DNA of 64,000 bases from Elusimicrobiales bacterium (GCA_028688015.1 JAQTZB010000007.1:124001-188000), one strand, 5' to 3'. Counted from the first letter of the stretch, positions 19,161-28,666 are shown. Translations and numbers: made by a program. Notes: generated by a model not told the origin, from the sequence alone.

Positions 19161-20444
19161 CTATTCCGCGCCTCCGCTCAAGGCCGTCAGCACGGACGGG
19201 AGAGAGAAAGGCGTCTTCAGGTAGCGCGCCAGTACCGCCGTGGCCACCGCTTTTTTACCGGCGATTAACTGCGCGAGCTCGGCTGGCGCGCCCGCGCAGG
19301 GTACGCCGGGCTCAGAGCCGTCGAAAGGCGGCACCAAAGGGTAGTTGGTGAGGTCGCGGCCGTTCGCGGCTGGCTCGTAAACCAAGTAGTTGACGCCGGC
19401 CAGCAAGGCCTCGACAAAAACCGTGGAAGTCGGCCCTACCACCAGCGTGGCCCGCTTCAGGGAGGCGGCCAGGGGCGCTGAGTCGAAGGAATAGAATTCG
19501 CCTCCGACAAAGCCTTTATACCACGCGGCGGATTCCGAGGGGTGCAGGCGTAGGCGGGCGCGCTTTACCCCGGCGTCCTCCAGCCCCTTGCGCACGGAAT
19601 ACAGGTACAGCGGCAGGTTGCCGCGGTCGCTGAGGATCTCCTCCCCGCTATGCTGCGCGCCATTCATGGATTTGGATATCACCAACACGTCCGCAGTTGA
19701 AAAGCGCGGTTCCAACGGCGGCGGCGCGGCAGGGCCGGGGCGGCCTGTTACGAAAATTTTCTCCCCCGGTACGCCGGCCTGCACGTAAAGTTCCTTTATA
19801 CGCTCGCCCCAGACCAGCAGGTAATTGGCCCGGTTGTCGTCTTTTGCATTATAGCGGCCCGGAAGCCCGTGCAAGGCGACGAACGACGGGCGGCCAAGTT
19901 CGCGGAAGGCCGCTATCGCGCAGCGCTCGAAGAAAGGCATATCGAAAGGCACCACCAGGGCGGCGTAGCCGCGCCGGCGGTAGAACTCGCGAAGCCCGGT
20001 CCGGAAGGCCGCGACCCGCGCTTGAAAGGCCGGGGAGAGCAGCGTCTTGAAGTCCGCCTGGTCAAAGGATCGTTTAAGGAAATCTATCTGCCGGTAAAGT
20101 TTAGCGTCTCCCAGTTCGGCAGGGGACAGGGTCCAGGGCGCCCCTTGTGCGACGAAACCAGCCTCCTCCAGCGCGGTGTTCAGGTTGAAATACGCGTTAG
20201 AGGAGATCTTTTCCAGCCCGGCCCGGCCCGGCCGGGAGCTGGGTTTGAGCCGCGCCGCGGCGCCGCGCACCAGCGTCTTGAGGCCGCGGTACTTTCGCTC
20301 CAGGTAAGCTCGCTCCTGCGGGTAGGCGAACTGCGCCCCGTAGTAATAGAGGCGTTTGTCCAGTTCAAATTTGAGCGCGTCGGCCAGCTCAGGGTCCATC
20401 CCCCCCTCTTCCTTCAGCCAGCGGGGCAGGTAAAAAGTTTCCAT
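19161..20444 (-). CDS. GT-B-like glycosyltransferase (capsule/nonulosonate transferase-like), uncertain
   Basis: 427 aa; LLVWGERIKELYVQAGVPGEKIFVTGRPG, RLRLHPSESAAWY, LVVGPTSTVFVEALLAGVNYLVYEPAANG. Confidence 0.5.
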   Translation of the reverse strand: METFYLPRWLKEEGGMDPELADALKFELDKRLYYYGAQFAYPQERAYLERKYRGLKTLVRGAAARLKPSSRPGRAGLEKISSNAYFNLNTALEEAGFVAQGAPWTLSPAELGDAKLYRQIDFLKRSFDQADFKTLLSPAFQARVAAFRTGLREFYRRRGYAALVVPFDMPFFERCAIAAFRELGRPSFVALHGLPGRYNAKDDNRANYLLVWGERIKELYVQAGVPGEKIFVTGRPGPAAPPPLEPRFSTADVLVISKSMNGAQHSGEEILSDRGNLPLYLYSVRKGLEDAGVKRARLRLHPSESAAWYKGFVGGEFYSFDSAPLAASLKRATLVVGPTSTVFVEALLAGVNYLVYEPAANGRDLTNYPLVPPFDGSEPGVPCAGAPAELAQLIAGKKAVATAVLARYLKTPFSLPSVLTALSGGAE

Positions 20445-21763
20445 CAGTTGAACTTGCGGAACACCGGCTTAACGGGATCCCCGACGAGCAGGTCCTTGTA
20501 GGTCCCGGCTTTTATCGCTTTCTTGTAGGTTTTGAAGATCTTTTGGAATATCCGTATCGTCTTACTCAGTTCCTTCTCGCCGTGGGCCAGGCTGAACACG
20601 AAAGAGCCGCGGAATAACAGCCCGTTCTTAACCGCCTCCTGCATGACCAAGGTCTTGAATCCGTCGCTGAGCTGCTTCTCCGCGTCCCGGAAAAGCATCA
20701 GCAGCCAGCACGGATGCCCTTTCACGGTGATATACTCGGACAGGCCGGCGGCCTTTATGCCGTCCTCCAGCCCCTTGCGCAGCGTCTCGCCCATCTTGAT
20801 GTTGCGCTCTACCAAGTTGTTCTCTTTGACGGCCTTGATGGTGGCCATCGCGGCCGCCAGCGAATGAGTCTCCGCGCCGTGCGTCGTGGAGATCAGGAAC
20901 ACGCGCTCTTTATCGTGGTCGATGCCGCCCAGGTTCATGATGTCTCTCTTGCCGGCCAGCATGCAGCAAGAGAAGCCGTTGGCCACGCCCTTGCCCCAGG
21001 TGGTCAGGTCGGCCTGCACGCCCAGCGCGGCGTGCGCGCCCGGGTAGCCCAGGCGGAAGCCGGTGATCATCTCGTCGAGGATGAACACCGTTCCGTTCTT
21101 CTTGCAGAGGTCGCGCAGCTTGTGCAGAAAATTGTCCTGCGGGGAGTCGAATTCCATCGGCTCCAGAATCAGGCCCGCTATCTGCCCGGGGTACTTGGCA
21201 AAGAGCTCCTCGGCGGACTTGATGTCGTTGTAGCGGAAGGTCAGCGACAGGTCCGCCACCTCCTGCGGCACGCCGGCGTTGTTGGGCTTCTTGCCTATGT
21301 ACCAGTCGTCGTAGGAGAAGAAGCCGTGGTCGGAGCAGTAGGCTATGTACTTGCGCCCGGTATAGGCGCGCGCCAGTTTCAGCGCGGCCGTCGTCACCGT
21401 CGAGCCGTTCTTTGCGAACTTCACCATCTCGGCGCCCGGCACCTGGCTGATGAAATACTCGGCCAGCTCGCTCTCTATCGGCGAGGGGCACTGGAAGTTG
21501 CTGCCTTTCAGCAGCTCGGCCCGCACGGCGTCCAGCACCGGCTTATAGGCGTGGCCCAGGTTCACCGAGGTCAGGCCCATGGCCCAGTCCAGATATTTGT
21601 TGCCGTCCACGTCCCAGACGTAGCAGCCTTTACCGCGCTCTATCAGTTTGGGCCCCAGCTTGGGCGACTGGTCCAGGCCCTTGCTGTAGGTATGCCCTCC
21701 GCCCGGAATAAGTTCCTGGGCGCGCGCTATCATCTTGTCGGACTTTTCGAAGTTGGTTATCAT
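20444..21763 (-). CDS. Class III aminotransferase (glutamate-1-semialdehyde aminotransferase-like)
   Basis: 439 aa; ELIPGGGHTYSKGLDQSP, FAKNGSTVTTAALKLARAYTGRKYI, FILDEMITGFRLG, TTWGKGVANGFS (PLP lysine). Confidence 0.88.
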   Translation of the reverse strand: MITNFEKSDKMIARAQELIPGGGHTYSKGLDQSPKLGPKLIERGKGCYVWDVDGNKYLDWAMGLTSVNLGHAYKPVLDAVRAELLKGSNFQCPSPIESELAEYFISQVPGAEMVKFAKNGSTVTTAALKLARAYTGRKYIAYCSDHGFFSYDDWYIGKKPNNAGVPQEVADLSLTFRYNDIKSAEELFAKYPGQIAGLILEPMEFDSPQDNFLHKLRDLCKKNGTVFILDEMITGFRLGYPGAHAALGVQADLTTWGKGVANGFSCCMLAGKRDIMNLGGIDHDKERVFLISTTHGAETHSLAAAMATIKAVKENNLVERNIKMGETLRKGLEDGIKAAGLSEYITVKGHPCWLLMLFRDAEKQLSDGFKTLVMQEAVKNGLLFRGSFVFSLAHGEKELSKTIRIFQKIFKTYKKAIKAGTYKDLLVGDPVKPVFRKFN

Positions 21764-21773
21764 GGTCTCCTCG

Positions 21774-22661
21774 CTATTTCTTCCAGTTCTGCGGCAGTAT
21801 TAAATTCTCGTCGGTCTCGGCCAGGCCCCCCAGCGCGGCCTGCAGGCCGGGCAGTTCCCCGCCGGGAAGCGACGCCAGCCCCTCTAAGTTATCCTTAAGC
21901 GCCGGCAGGCCGTCCACGCCTATCACCACCCGGTCCACCAGCGGATTGGCCAGCGCGAAGCCCGCGCAGACCGCGGCCGCCGTCCAGTCGCGAGAGGCGG
22001 CATAAGCCCGTATCATTTCCACCTTTGGGGCCGCCCGCCGCAGCCCCTCGGGGATGGTGGCGGCGTTCATCAGCAGCAGCCCCTGCAGGAAGACGGAGCG
22101 CACGTGTATCTCCACACCCGCCGCCTTCAGCGCCGGGAACACGCGCTCGAAGCGCCTGTCCAGCAGGCTGTACGGCACCTGCACTAAATCGAAATCGATC
22201 TTGGCGGCCAGCAGCCGCTCGGCCTGCTCCGGGTGGTACAGCGAGAACCCTGTTTTTTGCGTCAGGCCGCTCCGGCGGCACTCCAGCAGGCCCTCGTAGC
22301 GGCCCGGCTGCGCCAGGTACTCGTCGTAAGAATGCAGGAGCACGCCGTAGAAGCGGCCCACGCCGGCGCGGTCAGCCGAAGCGCGCAGGGCCGCAGTAGC
22401 GTCCGCGCCGGGCACATCCTTGAGCTTTGTGACCACGCGGAAACTGCCGGGCGCCGCCTTCAGGTAAGCGCCAATGGCGGCCTCGCTGCCGCCGTAGGCC
22501 TGCGCCGTGTCCAGCAGGTCCACGCCCGCCGCCCGCGCCAGTTCTAAAATTTCCAGCACCTCGGCCTGCCCCACCTGGCCGCGCGTGTTGGAAACGCCGT
22601 AAGCCAGGCCGAACTGCACCGTGCCGAGGGCGAGCTTCTTTATTTTTTCAGATGCGCCCAT
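21774..22661 (-). CDS. Aldo/keto reductase
   Basis: 295 aa; LALGTVQFGLAYGVSNTRGQVGQAEVLEILELARAAGVDLLDTAQAYGGSEAAIGAYL. Confidence 0.85.
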   Translation of the reverse strand: MGASEKIKKLALGTVQFGLAYGVSNTRGQVGQAEVLEILELARAAGVDLLDTAQAYGGSEAAIGAYLKAAPGSFRVVTKLKDVPGADATAALRASADRAGVGRFYGVLLHSYDEYLAQPGRYEGLLECRRSGLTQKTGFSLYHPEQAERLLAAKIDFDLVQVPYSLLDRRFERVFPALKAAGVEIHVRSVFLQGLLLMNAATIPEGLRRAAPKVEMIRAYAASRDWTAAAVCAGFALANPLVDRVVIGVDGLPALKDNLEGLASLPGGELPGLQAALGGLAETDENLILPQNWKK

Positions 22662-23701
22662 GTTAGAGGTGTACCCCGGCTTATTTTCCCGGCAGCGCGC
22701 CTGCCAATCACCTTAGGCAGGTTTTTAGGGGGCAGACCATAGGCCGGCCTGATAGACCGGACGTTCTCGTCTGTGAAAATTTCCCCTTTTATGATGTCGG
22801 CTACAGCAAACAGCGACCGCTTGAAATCCATGTTGCGCGCAGAGCGCGGGCCCGGAGTATAGGTTACCTTACCAAGCGCCTTCTCTATGACCCTGATGGA
22901 GTCGACCAAGCGTCTGAACTCTGCCGGCTCCGTAGAGAAAGGAGCGTCCGGTCCCTTATGCTTGCGGCTGAGAATGAAGTGCTTCTCAATAATCTTGCCG
23001 CCCAGAGCCACCGCCGCGCACGCCGCCTCGGTCCCTAGCGTATGGTCAGACAGGCCAGGAGTAACGCGGAAGCGTTTGGCCATGTCGGGGATTGTAAGCA
23101 GGTTGGATTCTTCCGGCAGGGCGGGATAGGCAGATACGCATTTGAGAAGCGCCAACCGCCGATTGCCGGCGCGGCGGCAGGCCGCAGCGGCATCGCGAAC
23201 CTCCGCCTCGTCGGAAAGCCCGGTCGAGATAAGCATCGGGCGCCCCTTAGAAGCCGCGTACGCTATCAGAGGCGTGTCGTTGGCCTCGAAGGAGGCAATC
23301 TTAGTCACCGGCGGGTCGAACCGTTCCAGAAAATCCACCGCCGTCCTGTCGAACGGGGTAGAAAAGCACAGCACGCCGCATTTCTGAGCCGTGGAGAACA
23401 GTTGATCGTGCCACTCCCACGGCGTGTAGGCTTTCTTGTACAGAGCGAACAGTGTTTGCCCGTCCCAGAGCGTCCCCTGGTTTATCACGAACGGGGGCCG
23501 GCCGCAGTCTATAGTCATAGTCTCCGCGGTATACGTCTGGAGCTTAACGGCGTCCGCCCCGGAGTCGGCAGCAGCCCTAATAGTATCCTTCGCGCGCGCC
23601 AGACTGCCGTTGTGATTGGCGGACAGTTCAGCTATTATGAACGCCTTGCCCGTATAGCCGGGGCTGAATAGTTTCGCTACGTCGCGTCTTGTGAATCCCA
23701 T
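22640..23701 (-). CDS. Nonulosonic acid synthase, PseI/NeuB family (pseudaminate synthase-like)
   Basis: 353 aa; FIIAELSANHNGSLARAKDTIRAAADSGADAVKLQTYTAETMTIDC, GTLWDGQTLFALYKKAYTPWEWH, STPFDRTAVDFLERFDPPVTKIASFE, GLSDHTLGTEAACAAVALG, C-terminal SAF-like region. Confidence 0.9.
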   Translation of the reverse strand: MGFTRRDVAKLFSPGYTGKAFIIAELSANHNGSLARAKDTIRAAADSGADAVKLQTYTAETMTIDCGRPPFVINQGTLWDGQTLFALYKKAYTPWEWHDQLFSTAQKCGVLCFSTPFDRTAVDFLERFDPPVTKIASFEANDTPLIAYAASKGRPMLISTGLSDEAEVRDAAAACRRAGNRRLALLKCVSAYPALPEESNLLTIPDMAKRFRVTPGLSDHTLGTEAACAAVALGGKIIEKHFILSRKHKGPDAPFSTEPAEFRRLVDSIRVIEKALGKVTYTPGPRSARNMDFKRSLFAVADIIKGEIFTDENVRSIRPAYGLPPKNLPKVIGRRAAGKISRGTPLTWAHLKK

Positions 23702-23711
23702 AGTTTACCCG

Positions 23712-24485
23712 TCAGACCGACTTCGGAGCCCAGATGTGCAGCGTCTCCGGGCCCAGGCCCTCAATCGGCGCCACGCCGGCCAGTGCCAGTTTGACCGCCA
23801 GTTTGTTGATCGGCGCGTCGTATTTCGGCTGACCCGAGGAGAGTCCGGCGTTGAAGACGCGGGAGATAAAGTAATACAAGCTCTCGAAATCCACCTTGCG
23901 CTCCAGGGTGAACTTTCCGGCCAAGTCGGACACAAATCCCTCGGTCAGGTACTCGTTGAACTCTTTCACAGTTATGGCCGGCAGGCCGAGGGTATTGCGG
24001 ATATCGTTGACGCGCTGCAGCGGCTCTATAAAGCACTCGATCATCAGGTACCTGCCGCCCGGCTTTAGAATTTCCAGTATATTGTCGGCAGCAGTATACT
24101 TACCGCGGCCCTTTGTATTGATCAGCAGGCGTTTGGAGATAACAGTGTCGAACTTTCTCCTTGCCCCGAAGGCGAAGGCACCCGGCGCGGTAGCGTCGGC
24201 AACGGCAAACTCGGCGTTGCCGATCTTGCGCCTCGCCGCCTCCTCCCGGGCACTGGCGACCATATTTTCAGAAAAGTCCATACCGAAGAAGCGCGCCCCC
24301 GGCAGTTTCTCGGCGAAATGCAGTATCAGCCGCCCGTTGCCGCATCCCACGTCGCAAATATCCGTATTGTCACGCAGGAGGCCCATCAGCAGGCTGTGCT
24401 CCAGTTCCTCTTCCATCAGGTCGAAATTCACCGCCGACATGCCGCCTTTGAACTGCTTGGCCTGGTTCTCCCAAAACTCTTTCAT
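23712..24485 (-). CDS. Class I SAM-dependent methyltransferase
   Basis: 257 aa; ICDVGCGNGRLILHFAEKLPGARFFGMDFSENMVASAR. Confidence 0.82.
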   Translation of the reverse strand: MKEFWENQAKQFKGGMSAVNFDLMEEELEHSLLMGLLRDNTDICDVGCGNGRLILHFAEKLPGARFFGMDFSENMVASAREEAARRKIGNAEFAVADATAPGAFAFGARRKFDTVISKRLLINTKGRGKYTAADNILEILKPGGRYLMIECFIEPLQRVNDIRNTLGLPAITVKEFNEYLTEGFVSDLAGKFTLERKVDFESLYYFISRVFNAGLSSGQPKYDAPINKLAVKLALAGVAPIEGLGPETLHIWAPKSV

Positions 24486-25183
24486 TTTGCCTCCCGGCTG
24501 TTATTCTCGCGCACAAGTTCGAAAGCTTCCGCCTGCCCCAATCCCGTCCGGATACCGTGGTATTCGGCCAGGTTACGTATGGCGCGCAGCGACCGAGGAT
24601 GCGGGTACGCGCGCAACTCGCTCTTATAAAGGCGCATCGCGGCAACCTTCTTTCCCAGCGTGCCGCTTACTTCGTAAAAAACGTTCGGCGCGAACGACGA
24701 AGGATAATTCCATTCAGTGGACGACAGCACCTCGAACGAGAGTACGCGGCGCACGGTTTCCCCCTCCATCGGCCGCGTAGCCGTCAGCACCGCGTCGTAG
24801 GTCCTCTTATGGTCCACGTTCAGGTCGTTCCTGTGATGGGTAAAGATCAGCGAAGGCTTAAACTCGCGCTTGGCCCGGTCCACTATCTTGACAATGTCCA
24901 GCAAGTCCACACTGTCGAAGCGGTTATCCGGGAGCTCCGCCCCGAAGACCCTGCTCACCCCTATCTCGCGGTTGGCCAGGTCTCTACAGCGGCGCAGACC
25001 CTCAAGCTCCCTGCTGCATTTTTCAGGCTCGCGCTCATCCCCCCGGGAAGTCACGCCCTCGCCCAGGATCAGCGTGGCGGCGGTCCACCCCTCCCGCACA
25101 AAGCGGGCCACGGTGGCCCCGCAGCCCAGTATCTCATCGTCGGGATGAGCCGCCACTACCAGCAATCTTTTATTTTCTTTCAT
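24482..25183 (-). CDS. PIG-L family deacetylase
   Basis: 233 aa; LLVVAAHPDDEILGCGATVARF and IFTHHRNDLNVDHK. Confidence 0.88.
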   Translation of the reverse strand: MKENKRLLVVAAHPDDEILGCGATVARFVREGWTAATLILGEGVTSRGDEREPEKCSRELEGLRRCRDLANREIGVSRVFGAELPDNRFDSVDLLDIVKIVDRAKREFKPSLIFTHHRNDLNVDHKRTYDAVLTATRPMEGETVRRVLSFEVLSSTEWNYPSSFAPNVFYEVSGTLGKKVAAMRLYKSELRAYPHPRSLRAIRNLAEYHGIRTGLGQAEAFELVRENNSREAK

Positions 25184-25874
25184 CTTTCTTCACCTCAAAA
25201 ACCCCGCGTACTATGTCGCCGTCCTTCACGGCCCGGCGGAACTCGAATCGGAATCCGCCGGCGGAGAGGAAGGCCGCGGGGTAGCCCTCTCCGTCAAGCA
25301 TGCGGATAAAATCGTACAACGCGGCCGGCGTTTCCAGGCCGGCCACGGCGATATCACTATCGCGCGGCTTCCGCCTGGAGAACAGCACCGGGCGCCCGCG
25401 CTGCGGCTTCGGGGCCGGCTGCCGGCGCAGCAGTTCCGGGATCATCTCGTTAAAAACCACGCCCGAGGCGGCCGATAGCATTTCGTCGGCGCTGCCATCG
25501 GACAGGTCCAGCGGGCGCTTAAAATATACCGGGCCAGTGTCGGCCCCATTGCCGGCCCTGAGGGCCGAGACCTTGGTCCGGCGTATGCCGCGGGCCAGCA
25601 GGTTCTGCAGCGGGCTGCCGCCGCGGCCAAAAGGCAGGTCGGTCATATGAAACACCACGCATTCGTGCGTCGAGTAGATCTCTTCGGGGATCATCCAGGA
25701 CCAGTGCGGAAAGAACACATAGCGCGGGGCCAGCCTCTCCAGCATCCTGGCCGTCAGGCTGGCCGGTTTTGAGACTATCCGCACCCGCCATTTTCCCGCC
25801 AGTTTTTTGCGCAACGCTCGCGCATTGCTCAGATTCCACCGCTTTATCGTCGCTATCACTATGGTGCGCATCAA
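25170..25874 (-). CDS. Methionyl-tRNA formyltransferase-like sugar N-formyltransferase
   Basis: 234 aa; VVFHMTDLPFGRGGSPLQNLLARGIRRTKVSALRAGNGADTGPVYFKRPLDLSDGSADEM. Confidence 0.72.
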   Translation of the reverse strand: MMRTIVIATIKRWNLSNARALRKKLAGKWRVRIVSKPASLTARMLERLAPRYVFFPHWSWMIPEEIYSTHECVVFHMTDLPFGRGGSPLQNLLARGIRRTKVSALRAGNGADTGPVYFKRPLDLSDGSADEMLSAASGVVFNEMIPELLRRQPAPKPQRGRPVLFSRRKPRDSDIAVAGLETPAALYDFIRMLDGEGYPAAFLSAGGFRFEFRRAVKDGDIVRGVFEVKKDERK

Positions 25875-26647
25875 GGCCGCCCTCCAGCCACCAGCCCGGC
25901 CATGAACCTTACGTCCCCGGCAAAATCGTCCAGGCGGTCCGGGTAATTCTTTTCCGTCTCCAAAGTGATCCTCGCCCCGGCGGGGATCAGTTTCACTAAA
26001 CGCGCGAAATCGTAGCTGCCCTTGCCCAGGTGCAGGTGGCTATCCATCGTCCCGTCCTGGTCGCCGTCAGAGATATGAAAAAGCTGCGGTCCCAGCGCAA
26101 AAAAAGCCGCCAGCCCGGCCCACTTATCCGTCTTCACCGCATTAGCCGCGGCTATCGCGTGCCCGGTGTCGAGGCAGAAGCCGGCGCCGGAAAAATTCAG
26201 TATTGCCTTTATCCCTTCCGGAGAATATCCGGCACAGACCGCCCCGGGCACGATACCGAGGTAGGGCTTGTTCTCAACCAGCACCCTGCCGTCAGCAAGG
26301 CCTTTCAACTGGACGGCGGCTTCCTCGTCGCTTCCGTTGACTCCGGGATGGAAGATTACCTTCGGGGCCTTCAATCCGTCCGCGAAGCGGAATGCCTCCG
26401 CGGCCAGAACTTTATTCTGCTTACGGGCCGCAGGATCGGCCAAATTCAGACCTGCCATAGTGTGAGGCGCGTGGATAACGAACGGGATCCCCCGCTCCGC
26501 CAAGGCTTTCCAGGTCCCAAGGGTCCCATAGCTGCCGGGCACAGCGAAGAGCTCCAGGTAATGATAGATTCCGCGTCCAAAAAGCTCGACGGCGCTGTTC
26601 GCGTAGCCGGCGTTCGTAGACCAGAGTTTAAGGCCGTATTCGAACAT
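25871..26647 (-). CDS. Sugar phosphate isomerase/epimerase-like TIM barrel (AP endonuclease 2 fold)
   Basis: 258 aa; FVIHAPH, VIFHPGVNG, VLVENKPY, FCLDTGHAI, LFHISDGDQDGTMDSHLHLGKG. Confidence 0.75.
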   Translation of the reverse strand: MFEYGLKLWSTNAGYANSAVELFGRGIYHYLELFAVPGSYGTLGTWKALAERGIPFVIHAPHTMAGLNLADPAARKQNKVLAAEAFRFADGLKAPKVIFHPGVNGSDEEAAVQLKGLADGRVLVENKPYLGIVPGAVCAGYSPEGIKAILNFSGAGFCLDTGHAIAAANAVKTDKWAGLAAFFALGPQLFHISDGDQDGTMDSHLHLGKGSYDFARLVKLIPAGARITLETEKNYPDRLDDFAGDVRFMAGLVAGGRP

Positions 26648-27492
26648 TAGCGTTTCTTTCCCGCCTTGGCCGCCAGCAGGGCGGCGGCACGGTGGAGTTC
26701 CTGCAGTTTCAAAACTCTCAGCGCCTCGCGAACCTCGTCGCTCTGCGTAGCTGTCACTTTTTTAGCTGCGCTGCGGCGGTTGATCTCTTCCAGCCAGGGC
26801 TTTCGGAGAAAGAGGTCCATAACCTCGGCGAAGCCGAAGGTCCCGCCCCGCGCGTAAAGGTTGTCGTAGACAGCACAGAGCAGCAGGTAATCGTCCGGAG
26901 TGTCCAGCGTCACCCGCAGGTCGGGCCGCCTCTGCCCGGCCGGCGCCTGCAGCGAGGCTATCTTAAATTCCGCCGGGCGGCTCCTTATGTAAAACGTTAC
27001 GTGCTCGCGCTCCGGCCGGGTCCGACCTTGCCGGTGGGCTCTTTGCAGAGCAGCGAACGAAAAGACCTCGGCATCAAAGCCGTCCGGGTAGGTCAGTTTA
27101 ACCACATTTGCCGTGTAATCAGCGCCGCGCCGCGCGTGCAGGCGCAGCAGGCTGTCCACCAGCGCGGGGTCCGCGCACGGGCAGTCGCTGGTGATGCGTA
27201 CTACTGTATCAAGTCGGTACTTTCCGGCGGCGCCGTAATATCGCGCCAGGACGTCTTCCCTGGAGCCCCTGAAAGTTTTTGCGCCCGCCTTCCGGGCCAG
27301 CCTCACCACGAGGTCATCGTCCCGGCCCGTAGTTGTAGCCACTATAACCTCGTCGGCCAGGCTGCACTTTTTCATGCGGCGGACCACCTGTTCAAGCACC
27401 GTTATCCCGCCGCCGTAGGGCAGTTCCTTCGCCACCTTGCCCGGCAGGCGAGTGGACGACATCCTGGCCTGTATTATAACGCCTGTTTTCAT
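26647..27492 (-). CDS. SpsF-like cytidylyltransferase (nonulosonate CMP-transferase-like)
   Basis: 281 aa; MKTGVIIQARMSSTRLPGKVAKEL, FRGSREDVLARYYGAA, VVRITSDCPCADPALVD. Confidence 0.85.
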   Translation of the reverse strand: MKTGVIIQARMSSTRLPGKVAKELPYGGGITVLEQVVRRMKKCSLADEVIVATTTGRDDDLVVRLARKAGAKTFRGSREDVLARYYGAAGKYRLDTVVRITSDCPCADPALVDSLLRLHARRGADYTANVVKLTYPDGFDAEVFSFAALQRAHRQGRTRPEREHVTFYIRSRPAEFKIASLQAPAGQRRPDLRVTLDTPDDYLLLCAVYDNLYARGGTFGFAEVMDLFLRKPWLEEINRRSAAKKVTATQSDEVREALRVLKLQELHRAAALLAAKAGKKR

Positions 27493-27494
27493 TT

Positions 27495-28637
27495 TCAGGA
27501 GAGAACCTTTTTCAGGTTCTTCAGCACGTGGGCAACTTCCTCGTCGGTCATGCGCGGATACAGCGGCAGGCTGAGAGCCTGGTCGTAATACTTCTCAGAA
27601 TTAGGCAGGTCCCCCTTACGGTATCCGAACTCCTTGCGGTAATACGGCTGCAAGTGCACCGGGATATAGTGTACCTGAGTGCCGATGTTCACCTTCAAGA
27701 GAGTCTCTATCACCCATTTCCGGCTCTTCCCAAGCGCCTTAAAATCTATCAGCGACACGTACAGGTGAAAGGCGGAGAAGACGTCCGGGCGTTCGTACGG
27801 CAGCGTCAGGACCGGCAGGCCGGCCAGTTCCTTGTTGTAGCGGGCCACTATCTCCCGGCGGCGCTTTATGAACGCGCCCAGCTTGCCCAGCTGGCTGATG
27901 CCCAGCGCGCAATGGATGTCGGTCAGGCGGTAATTGAAGCCGAGGCGCTGCACCTCGTAGTACCACGGGCCCGGCTTGTTAGGGATGTCGCGCACCACGC
28001 CGCAGATGCGCATGGACTTCAAGCGCTCGTAAAGCTCTTTGCTGTTGGTGGTAATGGCCCCGCCTTCGCCGGAGGTGATGGTCTTCACCGGATGGAACGA
28101 GAACACGGTCATGTCGGAATGCTTGCAGGCGCCTACCGGGCTGCCGTCCTCGTACTTAGAGCCGATGGCGTGTGCGGCGTCCTCGATGATGTGGATCTTC
28201 TTGCCGGCCAGCGCCCGTATCTTGGCCGTCTCGCACGGCTGTCCGGCGAAATGCACCGGGATGATCACGCGGGTCTTTTTGGTGATGCGTTTCTTCAGGT
28301 CCTCCGGAAAAATGTTGAAGGTGCGCGGGTCTATGTCAGCCAGCACCGGTTTGAGACCACTGTAGATAAAGGCGTTGGACGAGGCCACGAAGGTATTCGT
28401 CGAGGTTATGCCCTCCATGCCCTTCTCTATCTCCAGCGCCATCACGGCCAGGTGCAGCGCGGCCGTGCCGTTGGCCAGGCAGACGCAGTACTTTGCGCCG
28501 GTTAGTTCGCAAATCTTCCGCTCGAACTCTTCGGCCACGGGCCCCTGGGTTATCAGGTCGCCTTTCAGCACCCTTGCTACAGCCGCCACGTCGGAGTCGT
28601 CTATCCATTGGGAGCCGTAAGGTATTTGTCTTCTCAT
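27495..28637 (-). CDS. pseC: DegT/DnrJ/EryC1 aminotransferase, PseC-like
   Basis: Listed 27495..29042 has a spurious N-terminus; ATG at 28637 gives MRRQIPYGSQWIDDSDVAAVARVLKGDLITQGPVAEEFERKICELTGAKYCVCLANGTAALHLAVMAL...SFHPVKTITSGEGGAITTN. Confidence 0.82.
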   Translation of the reverse strand: MRRQIPYGSQWIDDSDVAAVARVLKGDLITQGPVAEEFERKICELTGAKYCVCLANGTAALHLAVMALEIEKGMEGITSTNTFVASSNAFIYSGLKPVLADIDPRTFNIFPEDLKKRITKKTRVIIPVHFAGQPCETAKIRALAGKKIHIIEDAAHAIGSKYEDGSPVGACKHSDMTVFSFHPVKTITSGEGGAITTNSKELYERLKSMRICGVVRDIPNKPGPWYYEVQRLGFNYRLTDIHCALGISQLGKLGAFIKRRREIVARYNKELAGLPVLTLPYERPDVFSAFHLYVSLIDFKALGKSRKWVIETLLKVNIGTQVHYIPVHLQPYYRKEFGYRKGDLPNSEKYYDQALSLPLYPRMTDEEVAHVLKNLKKVLS

Positions 28638-28666
28638 ATAGGTTGTGTATCCTTTCGATCCATCTG

